Positions 1 to 8,769 are shown, numbered from the stretch's first letter. The stretch is 64,000 bases of DNA from Empedobacter brevis NBRC 14943 = ATCC 43319 (GCF_000382425.1 NZ_KB908298.1:103699-167698); one strand, 5' to 3'. Program-made: numbers and translations. The notes: generated from the letters alone by a model not told the origin.

Positions 1-21
1 ACCTTTATACACAAAACACCC

Positions 22-687
22 TTATATTTTATCAGGACGAGGAACACTTCCTGTTTTTGTATTTTTCATATCAAACGTTATCTTTTTATTGGTATCCGAT
101 AAAAGGTTTTTTCTGTAGATGGCTACATTAAGAATTAAGTCTATTCTTGTTTGGTCAAATGTCACACCATTATTGGGCTGAAATTTTAAGATCCATGTAT
201 TATTTGGTCCAACATCTGCTCTTGATGTGTATAAAACATTCCCGTTGATTTTTGTAGAAGTTAGTGAAACTGTTGGTGAGGTTGTATCCGTTCCTCCTCC
301 ATAAATAATAAATCCTCCAACCATCACATGGTATTTAGCAGCATCTATTTTCGTGTCATAAGAAAGTAAGCCGGTATTTGGTAATCTATTGAATCTAAAT
401 GTCGCATAATTAATTGATGCATAACTCATTGTCGACGGGTTAAAAACTTTCATTTTATTATCCCCTTTATCAATTACAGTTAGGTAACTGTCATTTGATT
501 TCCCATTGTAAATCCCCGGATTCTCGAAAAACCATTTATCTGTATTCCCTTTGGATATTGTTGTTCCGTTTACGTCCAATGTTCTGCTCGGGTTTTCTTT
601 ATTAATCCCTACCCCTGGCGTATATGTTTGTGCAAAAGATGTTACACAAACAATTATTGTCAGTAGAATGTATACTTTATTTTTCAT
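22..687 (-). CDS. Secreted surface protein, tail-fibre-like N-terminus
   Basis: 221 residues with an N-terminal signal peptide (hydrophobic stretch ending in SFAQ). This is followed by GVGINKENPSRTLDVNG, the short N-terminal motif common on secreted and tail-fibre-like proteins of Bacteroidetes. The rest is Ser/Thr/Asn-rich and looks like a beta-structured extracellular domain; no catalytic motif is visible. It is the last gene of a three-gene minus-strand operon (5 bp from the previous gene). The three proteins are of similar size and share the N-terminal design but differ strongly downstream. Function unknown; a surface or matrix role is an inference. Confidence 0.7.
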   Translation of the reverse strand: MKNKVYILLTIIVCVTSFAQTYTPGVGINKENPSRTLDVNGTTISKGNTDKWFFENPGIYNGKSNDSYLTVIDKGDNKMKVFNPSTMSYASINYATFRFNRLPNTGLLSYDTKIDAAKYHVMVGGFIIYGGGTDTTSPTVSLTSTKINGNVLYTSRADVGPNNTWILKFQPNNGVTFDQTRIDLILNVAIYRKNLLSDTNKKITFDMKNTKTGSVPRPDKI

Positions 688-692
688 CTTAA

Positions 693-1358
693 TTAATCTA
701 TTAATGGTGTTTTTGCATCTCCATTTTGACTCCCTCCCAAATTATATGACTTTGTCCCTAAATCTTTAAAAAATCTGTTCGGATAAATCAGAATATCAAA
801 ATTGTAATTAAATGCATTTGCAGAATTAGCCGGGCTTGCATATGGATTTCTGATTTTTATATGCCACATATTATCGGAACCTTTGAAGGCATTGTATTCG
901 AAACGTCCTTTATTCGTAGCAGAAGGAAAACCTTGTTTTAACCTATCCACAGCTTCAAAATTTGTAATCGCTATAAAATAGTCGTTTGTTGGAATATTAA
1001 GATTCAAATCATCTAAATCATCCCCATTTACATTTAATATTTCATAAGGCTGAATGATAATTGGCAAGACATTTTGCTGTCCAAACATTTCTTTTATTTG
1101 ACCTTTTACATTTCCATTCGTATTCGGATCCTGTGCAATGACACGATAATCTGTATCTACCGAAACATTATTGACAATCTTTTTTTCAGCTAATTCTTCT
1201 AATTTATTAGTTTGACCAATTTTATTGGTAATAATTAAATTTCCGTTGATTTGCAACTCTTCTTTGGTTAGATCGTTGCCAGAAACACCAATCCCTACTT
1301 GTCCATGTGCAATTCCAACTATTAACAACAAACTTTTTATGATAAAAATTCTCTTCAT
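693..1358 (-). CDS. Secreted surface protein, middle gene of operon
   Basis: 221 residues. The signal peptide ends near IAHGQ and is followed by VGIGVSGNDL and ELQINGNLIITN, a variant of the 'VGIGT.. LxVNG' motif. The C-terminal half carries aromatic-rich strands such as WHIKIRNPYASPA. No enzymatic motif is seen. It sits 4 bp after the upstream gene (ending 1363) and 5 bp before the next, so it is surely co-transcribed. It is probably a paralogue in architecture of its two neighbours. Function unknown. Confidence 0.68.
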   Translation of the reverse strand: MKRIFIIKSLLLIVGIAHGQVGIGVSGNDLTKEELQINGNLIITNKIGQTNKLEELAEKKIVNNVSVDTDYRVIAQDPNTNGNVKGQIKEMFGQQNVLPIIIQPYEILNVNGDDLDDLNLNIPTNDYFIAITNFEAVDRLKQGFPSATNKGRFEYNAFKGSDNMWHIKIRNPYASPANSANAFNYNFDILIYPNRFFKDLGTKSYNLGGSQNGDAKTPLID

Positions 1359-1362
1359 TTTC

Positions 1363-1983
1363 TTAATTTAAAATTGGTGTACCTCCTGTATTTGCATTCG
1401 TATTAGAATTTCTCATATCGATGGTTTGTTCAGGAAAAATTTTAACATAGGTTTTTGGAAAAAGTGAACATGTAATAATCCATTTCTGCGTACCATTAGT
1501 AATACTAGAAGAAATTCCCGGATAATCTGCATTCAAAATCCACTGGTTGTTTACCACTTTCGCTCCTACTCCCGGCAAAGCACTTTTAGCAGTTTCTGTA
1601 CCGGAAACATTATCTGAAAAATAACCACTAAGAACCACTAAGGCATATTTGCTTGCATCAATACGTGTATTAAAATTCTCGACCCAGTCTCCGTTTGGTG
1701 CGACAAGCTCAAAGGTTACTAACGCTGCAATACCTGTATTATCTGTAGTGCGAACATCCAATAACTCAATATTATTGGTTACCGTATTCTGAACAAGTAA
1801 GTTGTACGTTTTTTTGATACTCTCGTCTACCGGATCTAGATTTTTTGGAAAAATTAACTGACCAGAAATCATGTCTCCGTTTACATCCAATGCTCCTCTT
1901 GGATTTTCAGTATTTATTCCAACTTGTGCAAATAAGAAAGTTGAAGTAAATAGTGATGTGAGTGCAACTAAAATTGTTTTCAT
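1363..1983 (-). CDS. Secreted surface protein, first gene of operon
   Basis: 206 residues. The signal peptide ends at LFAQ, then VGINTENPRGALDVNG, the classic flavobacterial N-terminal motif of secreted tail-fibre-like proteins. A likely beta-rich domain follows with the segment TRIDASKYALVVLSGYF, which resembles TKIDAAKYHVMVGGFII of the third operon gene, so these two share a domain. It is the promoter-proximal gene; the 258-bp gap to the divergent mnmE must hold its promoter. Function unknown. Confidence 0.7.
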   Translation of the reverse strand: MKTILVALTSLFTSTFLFAQVGINTENPRGALDVNGDMISGQLIFPKNLDPVDESIKKTYNLLVQNTVTNNIELLDVRTTDNTGIAALVTFELVAPNGDWVENFNTRIDASKYALVVLSGYFSDNVSGTETAKSALPGVGAKVVNNQWILNADYPGISSSITNGTQKWIITCSLFPKTYVKIFPEQTIDMRNSNTNANTGGTPILN

Positions 1984-2229
1984 TTATTTAAGTGAAAGAT
2001 TAAACTATAGTAAATTGGCTATTACTAATTATAAAGGGTGCAAATTTAGGCCTATTGAGCTTTATATAATAATGTTAAAATGACCATATTACATAAGAGT
2101 AATTAATCAAAAATCCGTAAGACGCTATATAACAAAACCATACCTCTTTTATCTAAAATAGATAACACAATAAGTTTAACAGTTTTTAACAAATCAAAAT
2201 AATAATTTCTTCACTCATCGATAAAATTG

Positions 2230-2237
2230 TAAATTTG
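2230..2237 (+). promoter_or_regulatory. Candidate Bacteroidetes -7 box for mnmE
   Basis: TAAATTTG matches the Bacteroidetes TAnnTTTG -7 consensus and lies only 4 bp before the mnmE ATG, so the message would be nearly leaderless. The -33 region is poor (TTCT at the expected spacing). The rest of the 258-bp divergent gap shows nothing else convincing. Confidence 0.4.
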
Positions 2238-2241
2238 TCTT

Positions 2242-3639
2242 ATGCTAAACAATGATACAATTTGTGCATTGGCTACAGCCAATGGAATGGGCGCTATTGC
2301 GGTTATTCGTATTTCCGGACCAGAAGCAATTTCTAAAGTTGCTCAGATTTATCAATCAAAATTTAATCGAACAAAATCTTTGATTGATGCAGCTTCACAT
2401 ACCATACACCTAGGGTATGTAATGGATGGAGACACGATTGTAGATGAAGCACTTTTTTCCATTTTCAAAAATCCGCATTCTTACACAGGAGAAGATGTGG
2501 TTGAAATTTCGACACATGGATCGATATATATTCAACAAAAAGTTTTAGAATTATTGAATAAGATTGGCATTCGCAATGCCAATCCGGGTGAATATACATT
2601 TCGTGCATTTTGGAATGGCAAAATGGATTTAACCCAAGCGGAAGCAGTTGCGGATTTGATTGCTTCTGATTCTAAAGCCTCGCATGAAATAGCCATTAAA
2701 CAAATGCGTGGCGGTTTCTCAAATCAAATCAAAGACTTACGTGATCAAATGATCAATTTTGCAGCTTTGATGGAATTGGAATTGGATTTTTCTGAAGAAG
2801 ATGTTGAATTTGCAGATCGCACCCAGTTTTATGATTTACTGAATAAACTGCAAACAATTCTGAAGCGTTTAGCCGATTCATTCGCTTTTGGAAATGTTAT
2901 TAAAAACGGTGTTCCGGTTGCTATTGTTGGTGCTCCGAATGCAGGAAAATCTACTTTATTGAATGCGCTCTTAAATGAAGAACGTGCAATTGTTTCCGAT
3001 ATTGAAGGAACAACCCGTGATACCATTGAAGAAACGATCTATATTGATGGTGTTGGCTTCCGTTTTATTGACACGGCCGGTATACGTGAAGCAGGAGATA
3101 CAATAGAACGTATTGGTATTGAAAAAACCTTTGAAAAAATAGACAATGCTTCCATCATCGTTTATTTATATGACGCAAATATCACAGCGGATAACCAAAT
3201 TGCCAATCAGTTGGATGATTTGCAACGACGTGGAAAAATTTTATTTAATGTAGCAAACAAAATTGATGTAACAAATAATGAATCAGCCATATCTGATGCG
3301 TTAAAACAGGAGTTTAAAGATGTTGTGCATTTAGAAATTTCAGCTAAAGATCAGTTTAACATCGATGCATTGAAAGAACAATTAATTCATCAAATTAAAC
3401 TGAAAGGTACCAACCAAGACGATACGATTGTGACAAATTCCCGTCATTTAGAGGCGTTACAAAATACGCTATCACAAATTGGAAAAATCAAACAAGGAAT
3501 GGATATGGGACTTCCGGGCGATTTATTAGCCATGGATATTCGCGAAGCTCTCACTTATTTGGGACATATTACCGGAGAAATTGATGTTGACCAAGATATA
3601 TTGGGAACTATTTTCGGAAAGTTTTGTATCGGGAAGTAG
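2242..3639 (+). CDS. mnmE: tRNA modification GTPase MnmE
   Basis: 465 residues, full family length. MnmE works with MnmG to install the carboxymethylaminomethyl group on wobble U34 of certain tRNAs. An N-terminal formyl-THF-binding domain (about 1-120) is followed by helical and G domains. The G1 loop GAPNAGKST is near residue 231, the DTAG motif near 277, NKID near 339, and the C-terminal FCIGK ends with the conserved cysteine. The start follows a TAAATTTG promoter box. The gene is intact, although its 3' end is a known target for mobile elements (SGI1 in enterobacteria) and an integrase gene begins 181 bp downstream. Confidence 0.97.
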   Translation: MLNNDTICALATANGMGAIAVIRISGPEAISKVAQIYQSKFNRTKSLIDAASHTIHLGYVMDGDTIVDEALFSIFKNPHSYTGEDVVEISTHGSIYIQQKVLELLNKIGIRNANPGEYTFRAFWNGKMDLTQAEAVADLIASDSKASHEIAIKQMRGGFSNQIKDLRDQMINFAALMELELDFSEEDVEFADRTQFYDLLNKLQTILKRLADSFAFGNVIKNGVPVAIVGAPNAGKSTLLNALLNEERAIVSDIEGTTRDTIEETIYIDGVGFRFIDTAGIREAGDTIERIGIEKTFEKIDNASIIVYLYDANITADNQIANQLDDLQRRGKILFNVANKIDVTNNESAISDALKQEFKDVVHLEISAKDQFNIDALKEQLIHQIKLKGTNQDDTIVTNSRHLEALQNTLSQIGKIKQGMDMGLPGDLLAMDIREALTYLGHITGEIDVDQDILGTIFGKFCIGK

Positions 3640-3675
3640 AAAAGCAAATACAAGACAATTACTACATTTCAACTA

Positions 3676-3702
3676 CCTAACGCTTAAAACGTTAGGTTTT
3701 TT
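3676..3702 (+). terminator. Rho-independent terminator of mnmE
   Basis: The perfect 7-bp stem CCTAACG/CGTTAGG with a 7-nt loop is followed by TTTTTT. It lies 37 bp after the mnmE stop codon and before the integrase. Confidence 0.85.
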
Positions 3703-3756
3703 GTTTTATCTTTGAAATGACATAAATAGATGATGTTTTAACGTTTTTTACACCAA

Positions 3757-3807
3757 AACTACACCTCTATTTTTTTATACTAATAAAAGGTGTAGTTACT
3801 ACACCTC
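3757..3807. repeat. ACTACACCT motif cluster before integrase
   Basis: Three copies of one motif: AACTACACCT at 3757-3766, its exact inverse AGGTGTAGTT at 3788-3797, and ACTACACCTC again at 3798-3807. They end 13 bp before the integrase ATG. The layout suits an autoregulatory operator or recombinase arm/core sites. What binds there is an inference. Confidence 0.5.
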
Positions 3808-3820
3808 GAATTATTCAAAT

Positions 3821-4954
3821 ATGAAAATAAGCTTAAAACAAAAGAAATTAAAGTCTGAAAAATATACTCTTTATTTAGAATTTTATAAAGGCTCAAAGAT
3901 TGATAAATCTGGTAAAGAAATACATTTACGTGAATTTGAATATTTAAAATTACACTTATTCATTAATCCCAAAAATTTCGAAGAAAGAAAAAAAAATAAA
4001 GAGAATTTAGAGTTAGCCGAAAATATTCTCGCTATTAGAAAATCAGAGTATATTCAAGGTAAGTATGGAATTATTGATAGAGATAAAGCAAATATTACCT
4101 TTTATGAGTACTTTGATCTATTAAAAGAACATCGATCATCTTATTTATCTAATTATGGTACATGGGCATCAGTAAAACGGTATATCGATCAATACTTTCA
4201 CCCTTCTACTACATTATCAGAAATTACAATTGAATCAATTAAAGGTTTTAAACGTTTTTTAGATAAAGAAGCATTAACAAAAAATGGAACTCCTTTAAAA
4301 CATGGAACAAAATATTCCTATTTCAATAGATTTAAAGCTACTATTAAACAAGCTTATGAAGAGGGATATATTTCAAATCATAAATTGCTTAAAATTAAAT
4401 CTTTTGAAGAAAAAGATTCACAACGAGAGTTTTTAACTTTTGATGAAGTTCAAGCTTTAGCTAATACTGATTGTAAATATAATGTATTAAAACGAGCCTT
4501 TCTTTTTAGTTGTTTAACTGGTTTACGTTGGAGTGATATTTACAAACTTTCTTGGAATGAAGTTAGAGATGAAAATGATAATTATAGAATATTTTTCAAA
4601 CAACAAAAAACTGATGATCTAGAATATATGTACATCAGTAAACAAGCCAGAGATTTATTAGGCGACAGAGACTATTCTAACCCAAGAGTATTTGTTAATT
4701 TAAATTATGGTTCTGGAACAAACACAGAATTATTGAGATGGTGTATGAAAGCAGGAATTACTAAGCATATTACATTCCATTGTGCCAGACATACAGCTGC
4801 TACATTACAATTAGAATATGGAGCAGATATATATACTGTAATGAAATTTCTAGGACATAAAGATATTCGTACAACTCAAATATATGCACATATTATGGAT
4901 AATAAAATGAAAGAAACTGCTAATCTATTACCATCTTTAAATTTAGAATTATGA
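3821..4954 (+). CDS. int: Tyrosine recombinase (integrase) of the conjugative element
   Basis: 377 residues with the Bacteroidetes phage-integrase layout: an arm-DNA-binding N-terminus, a SAM-like core-binding domain (about 100-190, with YEYFDLLKEHR and SYFNRFKATIKQAYEEGYI), and a C-terminal catalytic domain. Visible catalytic residues are R in LTGLRWSDIY, HCARHT (H-x-x-R), the later H in FLGHKDIRTT and the nucleophile Y in TQIYAHI. It would integrate and excise the element. It lies in the same orientation just after mnmE, so the attachment site is probably close by. Its stop overlaps the start of the next gene (ATGA). Confidence 0.92.
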   Translation: MKISLKQKKLKSEKYTLYLEFYKGSKIDKSGKEIHLREFEYLKLHLFINPKNFEERKKNKENLELAENILAIRKSEYIQGKYGIIDRDKANITFYEYFDLLKEHRSSYLSNYGTWASVKRYIDQYFHPSTTLSEITIESIKGFKRFLDKEALTKNGTPLKHGTKYSYFNRFKATIKQAYEEGYISNHKLLKIKSFEEKDSQREFLTFDEVQALANTDCKYNVLKRAFLFSCLTGLRWSDIYKLSWNEVRDENDNYRIFFKQQKTDDLEYMYISKQARDLLGDRDYSNPRVFVNLNYGSGTNTELLRWCMKAGITKHITFHCARHTAATLQLEYGADIYTVMKFLGHKDIRTTQIYAHIMDNKMKETANLLPSLNLEL

Positions 4955-5583
4955 GCATAGCACTTCTTATAATAAAAGCAATAATGATAATAGGATTGTC
5001 ATTTGGAATTTTTCAATTCAATTACAATAAATCTGATATATTATTTAAGGTTAATATATTGCCCATAACAACAATTATTTTAAGTATAATATTTGGTTAT
5101 CAAGCCTACTCTACTCAAGATTATATGATTTTACAAATCTGGATTTGTATTTTCTTATTTTCAATTTCCATTTTATATGCTTTTAAAATAAGTAATAAAA
5201 ATTTAGAACATAAAAATATTAATTCATTGTCAAACACCAATTCAGTGATGAATAATCAACTAGATGACATAAAGATGAATAAAATATATGCTTTTTTTAA
5301 ACTAAATGAATTATTAACTAATGATCTGAATTTTCAGCAATTTAAAGAAGCTTTTTTAAAAACACCAATTTATATAAATATGGACGTTCCTTCTCTTCGC
5401 GAATTTTTTAATTTCTTAAAAATTCAAAAAGGAATTTATATAAAAAACATTGACAATGATTTTCTACAATTCTTTATTAATTCTAAAACTAATCAAAACT
5501 ATAAATACAATCAATTTATAAGTACATCTAAGCCAAATTCAAAACTTAGTATTCAAATTAAAAAATTATTTAACCATTTTTAA
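4951..5583 (+). CDS. Membrane protein of unknown function, coupled to integrase
   Basis: 210 residues. The ATG overlaps the integrase stop codon (ATGA), implying translational coupling. There are three hydrophobic segments in the first 85 residues, then a soluble Lys/Asn-rich C-terminal region with helical and aromatic segments such as LREFFNFLKIQ. I do not recognise a family. The position suggests an accessory of the element rather than a chromosomal gene. Base composition is very A+T-rich, like the integrase. Confidence 0.6.
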   Translation: MSIALLIIKAIMIIGLSFGIFQFNYNKSDILFKVNILPITTIILSIIFGYQAYSTQDYMILQIWICIFLFSISILYAFKISNKNLEHKNINSLSNTNSVMNNQLDDIKMNKIYAFFKLNELLTNDLNFQQFKEAFLKTPIYINMDVPSLREFFNFLKIQKGIYIKNIDNDFLQFFINSKTNQNYKYNQFISTSKPNSKLSIQIKKLFNHF

Positions 5584-5668
5584 TTGGTTTCCAACATATC
5601 CAACATATGCATTTTTAAATAATATACATATTTATACAATTAATTAATTAATTAATAAATACAACAAT

Positions 5669-5959
5669 ATGAACAACAACTTAATTTTAGAAAAACTATC
5701 AATAATAGAAGAGCTATTATTAGATAAAAAAAAGATTTTAAATCCTACCGAATTATCCAAATACATTGGTTTTTCAAAAGCTACTATTTATAAAATGGTT
5801 CAGAGTAATGTTATTCCTTACTCTAAACCTAATGGAAAACATTTATTCTTTGACCGAGAAAAAATAGATGAATGGTTACTTTCTAATTCATCTAAAGATA
5901 GTTCACAATTAAAAAAAGAAGCGAGAGAATTTGCAAATAGGAATAGAAAATACAATTAA
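5669..5959 (+). CDS. Excisionase-like helix-turn-helix protein
   Basis: 96 residues. A short N-terminal coiled-coil-like stretch is followed by a MerR/HTH_17-type domain: NPTELSKYIGFSKATIYKMV, then IPYSKPNGKHLFFDREKIDEWLL. This is the usual fold of excisionase and directionality factors in Bacteroidetes mobile elements. It stands third after the integrase, 85 bp after the membrane protein. A role in excision control is inferred from fold and position; a transcriptional regulator is the alternative. A terminator follows at 5974. Confidence 0.78.
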   Translation: MNNNLILEKLSIIEELLLDKKKILNPTELSKYIGFSKATIYKMVQSNVIPYSKPNGKHLFFDREKIDEWLLSNSSKDSSQLKKEAREFANRNRKYN

Positions 5960-5973
5960 GTAAAATTTTCATA

Positions 5974-6000
5974 AGCAGGATATAATTTCCTGCTTTTTTT
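5974..6000 (+). terminator. Terminator after the HTH gene
   Basis: The stem AGCAGGA/TCCTGCT has a 7-nt loop and is followed by TTTTTT. It lies 14 bp after the HTH gene stop codon. Confidence 0.8.
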
Positions 6001-6466
6001 ATTTCAATAATTTTTATTGTAATAGAGCTTCCATCTCATTTATTATAATCATTCGATTGAAAGTACAATTACAACTTCTTTATAGAAAATTGAAAAAATT
6101 TTTATACCCATTCGACTACTTGAATCATTTTTCAAATCTCTATTTTCTTTATTAGCTCCATTTATAAAAAATAATTTAATCAACAATTTTCCATCATCAA
6201 CCGGTAAAAAGGCAGCCAATGTATGGCGGTCATCTCACGCTTCATCCTAGCCAAAAGACTACGGCATAAACGGTTACCTAACTAAAGGTTCCCTCCAATT
6301 ATTCCGTTTCCTTTTGGCTTTTTCTATTGACCACCTTGTTTGTCTGCTTTCTTTTTTCCGGTTTTTCTTTTGGAAAAATATGCGCGAAGCGAGGTGGAAA
6401 ACCTTACAAGCTTGTACAAGGAATTAAGAATAATGTTAAAAAAATGAACCATTTAAAAATTAGGAA
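6001..6466 (+). ncRNA. Gene-free leader before ssb with terminator-like long hairpin
   Basis: No gene is seen in this 466-bp gap. Part of it (about 6200-6420) is richer in G+C than its surroundings, as structured RNA often is. AGCCAAAAG (6249-6257) pairs perfectly with CTTTTGGCT (6311-6319), which is followed by a T run, so a 53-nt interior is closed by a terminator-like stem. Two overlapping 10-bp palindromes, ACAAGCTTGT and CTTGTACAAG, occupy 6406-6420. A small RNA or attenuator is possible; the family is not recognised. Confidence 0.35.
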
Positions 6467-6862
6467 ATGATGAACATTATTGGAAGATTGACAAGAGATG
6501 CGGAAGTACGCACAACGTCACAGGACAAACAAGTCGTAAATTTTTCTGTTGCTATCAACGATAGTTACAGAAACAAGCAAGGCGAACGAATAGAACAAAC
6601 CATTTATTTTGATTGTTCGTATTGGATTTCTACTAAAATAGCCAATTTATTAACCAAAGGTACTTTGGTTGAATTGATTGGTAGAATTAGCGCAAGAGCG
6701 TGGACAAGTACAGAAGGAGAACCAAAAGCAAGTTTAAATTTTCATACTTCTCAAATTAAACTTCATGGAGGAGGACGAAAAAATGAAATCGTACAAGCTA
6801 CTGAACAATCAGTAAACTCAACTATTACAACAAAAAATGAAGAGGATGACCTCCCGTTTTAA
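6467..6862 (+). CDS. ssb: Single-stranded DNA-binding protein
   Basis: 131 residues with an OB fold: MNIIGRLTRDAEVRTT, VVNFSVAIND, then YFDCSYWI and LVELIGRISARAW, ending in the acidic tip EEDDLPF that recruits partners in SSB proteins. It is shorter than chromosomal SSBs, as is usual for copies on conjugative elements. It would protect the single strand during transfer or re-synthesis. An AGGAA ribosome-binding site precedes tandem ATGs (6467 and 6470); the second fits the family start MNIIGR better. The DUF932 gene follows after 44 bp. Confidence 0.92.
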   Translation: MMNIIGRLTRDAEVRTTSQDKQVVNFSVAINDSYRNKQGERIEQTIYFDCSYWISTKIANLLTKGTLVELIGRISARAWTSTEGEPKASLNFHTSQIKLHGGGRKNEIVQATEQSVNSTITTKNEEDDLPF

Positions 6863-6906
6863 CGATTTAAAAATCAAATAAATATTAATCACAAAAATTT
6901 AAAATT

Positions 6907-7980
6907 ATGGCACATAATATCAATTATAATGAACAAACAGGACGTTATTCATTTTTCAGCGTTAAGGAAAAAGCGTGGCACGGATTAGGGCAAATCGTGG
7001 AGCAATATCCAACAAGCGAAGAAGCAATAAAACACGCTGGTTTAGACTACGAAGTTGTAAAATCTCCACTTTTTACAAATGGTTCAGAAATCATAACAGA
7101 TTTTAATCATTTAGAAATGAACCAAAACACGTTAGAAGTACCCAATTATTTTGCTAATATACGCACAGATAATAACACCGTTTTGGGTGTGGTTGGAAAA
7201 GATTACCACATTGTACAAAATAGAGAAGCGTTTAATTTCTTTGATGCTATTGTAGGCGGTGACGAAGGAATATTATATGAAACTGCGGGAGCATTAGGAA
7301 AGGGAGAACGTATTTTTATTACGGCTAAATTACCCGATTATATTCGTGTGGGAAATGGCGATGACGTAACAGAAAAATATATTTTTCTGACTACTTCACA
7401 CGATGGTAGTGGAAGTATTACAGCCGCATTTACTCCAATTCATATCGTTTGCCAAAATACCCTAAATGCTTCACTTCGAAATATGACAAACGTTGTCAGA
7501 ATTAAACACACTTCGGGAGCAAAACAACGTATTGAAAATGCCCACAAGATTATGGGATTAGCCAATACATTAAGTACTCAATTAGAAAATATTTTCAACA
7601 ATTGGACAAAAGTTAGAGTAACAGACCAAGAAGTGAAAAAATTAATACAATTGGCTCTTTGTCCTAACAAAGAAACATTGGATTTACTTAAAAAAGGTGC
7701 AGAAGATGAAGTTTCAACACTTTTTAAAAACACGGTTGAGGATTCGTTTAGTTACGCTATGTTAAGCGATACCCAGCAAATGGACACGACAAAAGGAACT
7801 TTGTACGGGGCTTACAATGCGGTAACGGGTTACTTTCAAAATGTACGCAATTATAAAAATGATGAAGCCAAATTACAAAGTATTGTTTTGGGTGGAACAG
7901 CTCAAATAAAATCACAAAAGGCATTCGAATTGTGTACTGATTTTGTACAACATGGTGCAGAAATACTGCATTTTAATTAA
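6907..7980 (+). CDS. DUF932 phage/plasmid-like protein
   Basis: 357 residues of the DUF932 (phage/plasmid-like TIGR03299) family. Recognisable are the N-terminal WHGLGQIVEQYPTSEEAIKH, the middle GIVGxDY-like VLGVVGKDYHIVQN, and the C-terminal YGAYNAVTGYFQNVRNY. The family travels with ssb on plasmids and conjugative elements; its biochemical role is not established. It forms a plus-strand pair with ssb and ends at a strong hairpin (7993). Confidence 0.9.
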   Translation: MAHNINYNEQTGRYSFFSVKEKAWHGLGQIVEQYPTSEEAIKHAGLDYEVVKSPLFTNGSEIITDFNHLEMNQNTLEVPNYFANIRTDNNTVLGVVGKDYHIVQNREAFNFFDAIVGGDEGILYETAGALGKGERIFITAKLPDYIRVGNGDDVTEKYIFLTTSHDGSGSITAAFTPIHIVCQNTLNASLRNMTNVVRIKHTSGAKQRIENAHKIMGLANTLSTQLENIFNNWTKVRVTDQEVKKLIQLALCPNKETLDLLKKGAEDEVSTLFKNTVEDSFSYAMLSDTQQMDTTKGTLYGAYNAVTGYFQNVRNYKNDEAKLQSIVLGGTAQIKSQKAFELCTDFVQHGAEILHFN

Positions 7981-7992
7981 TCAAATTTTTGT

Positions 7993-8016
7993 CACCGCCT
8001 ATCTAGGCGGTGGCTT
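7993..8016 (+). terminator. GC-rich hairpin after the DUF932 gene
   Basis: CACCGCC/GGCGGTG has a 6-nt loop (TATCTA) and is followed by GCTTT. The stem is strong with a weak T tract. It lies 12 bp after the DUF932 stop codon. Confidence 0.65.
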
Positions 8017-8062
8017 TAAAAATCATAATTTTTTTTTGATTATTCTGATTAAAAATCGGGCG

Positions 8063-8186
8063 GCAAAAATACAATTCCTCATTGCATTTAGAAACGTATT
8101 TTTGCTAAAAAAGGATACAATCACATTGATAAAGGTTGTTTTATCAAAGCCATTGCAGGGTTTTACGTCGGATATTCGCTATCCGA
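8063..8186. ncRNA. Candidate structured RNA, copy 1 of tandem pair
   Basis: Three inverted repeats in order: GCAAAAATAC/GTATTTTTGC (8063-8072 with 8096-8105), TTGATAAA/TTTATCAA (8126-8133 with 8140-8147), and TCGGATA/TATCCGA (8168-8174 with 8180-8186, loop TTCGC). ACAATCAC lies between the first two stems. A second copy with the same order follows about 142 bp downstream, and its stems keep pairing despite changed bases. No ORF of note. The strand of any RNA is undetermined; it lies between convergent genes. Confidence 0.5.
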
Positions 8187-8205
8187 ATGGTTAAAAATAG
8201 GGAAT

Positions 8206-8330
8206 CAAAAATGCAATTCTTGACTTCATTCTGAAACACATTTTTGCCTTAAAATAGAAACAATCACTTAGAAAAACGATGTTTTATCTAAGCGATTGCG
8301 GATTTTTTGCGTCGGATATTCATTATCCGA
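8206..8330. ncRNA. Candidate structured RNA, copy 2 of tandem pair
   Basis: Same layout as the copy at 8063. Stem 1 is CAAAAATG/CATTTTTG (8206-8213 with 8239-8246). Stem 2 is CTTAGA/TCTAAG extended by AAAAC/GTTTT with one bulged A (8267-8277 with 8281-8292). Stem 3 is TCGGATA/TATCCGA (8312-8318 with 8324-8330, loop TTCAT). Stem 2 differs from copy 1 at most positions yet still pairs, which is compensatory change. It ends 11 bp before the stop of the minus-strand gene at 8342. Confidence 0.5.
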
Positions 8331-8341
8331 AAGATTGTTTC

Positions 8342-8656
8342 TTATACAATTTGATTATCGAGATGATCTATTAAAATACTTCGATTTCGGTCAAATAATC
8401 GGGATTTAAATTGTTTACTCAAAGCAGATCGAACTTCTTTATGGTGAATATCTCGTACATCAAAAAGTACATTATATCCACGAGCTGGAATCACGATTGT
8501 GATTGGAATAATATGAGAATCATTTAATTCCAAATTCTCTAAAAAACATTCAATATCAAACTTTAAAAATTTTACATTTTGATGGAGAATCCGCTCTGCA
8601 TTGCTGTCTTTACGAGGTTTACCAATTCTTACAACATCATAATTTATCGTCATCAT
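8342..8656 (-). CDS. Small protein of unknown function at end of tra operon
   Basis: 104 residues (MMTINYDVVR; the second Met is equally possible). It has mixed alpha/beta character with HIIPITIVIPARGYNVLFDVRDI in the middle and no signal peptide or membrane segment. I do not recognise the family. It is in the same strand as the tra genes but separated from traQ by 113 bp, so it may be the last gene of the tra transcript. Downstream is the tandem structured element. Confidence 0.55.
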   Translation of the reverse strand: MMTINYDVVRIGKPRKDSNAERILHQNVKFLKFDIECFLENLELNDSHIIPITIVIPARGYNVLFDVRDIHHKEVRSALSKQFKSRLFDRNRSILIDHLDNQIV

Positions 8657-8769
8657 TCATTTTGTTAATTGTTCAAATATACTTTAATTATTGGTTTAGG
8701 TTTTCAATTTTATTACAATCTAAACGAGTTATTTTCTTAATCGAAAACAACTTGTTAAAGTTGATTATT

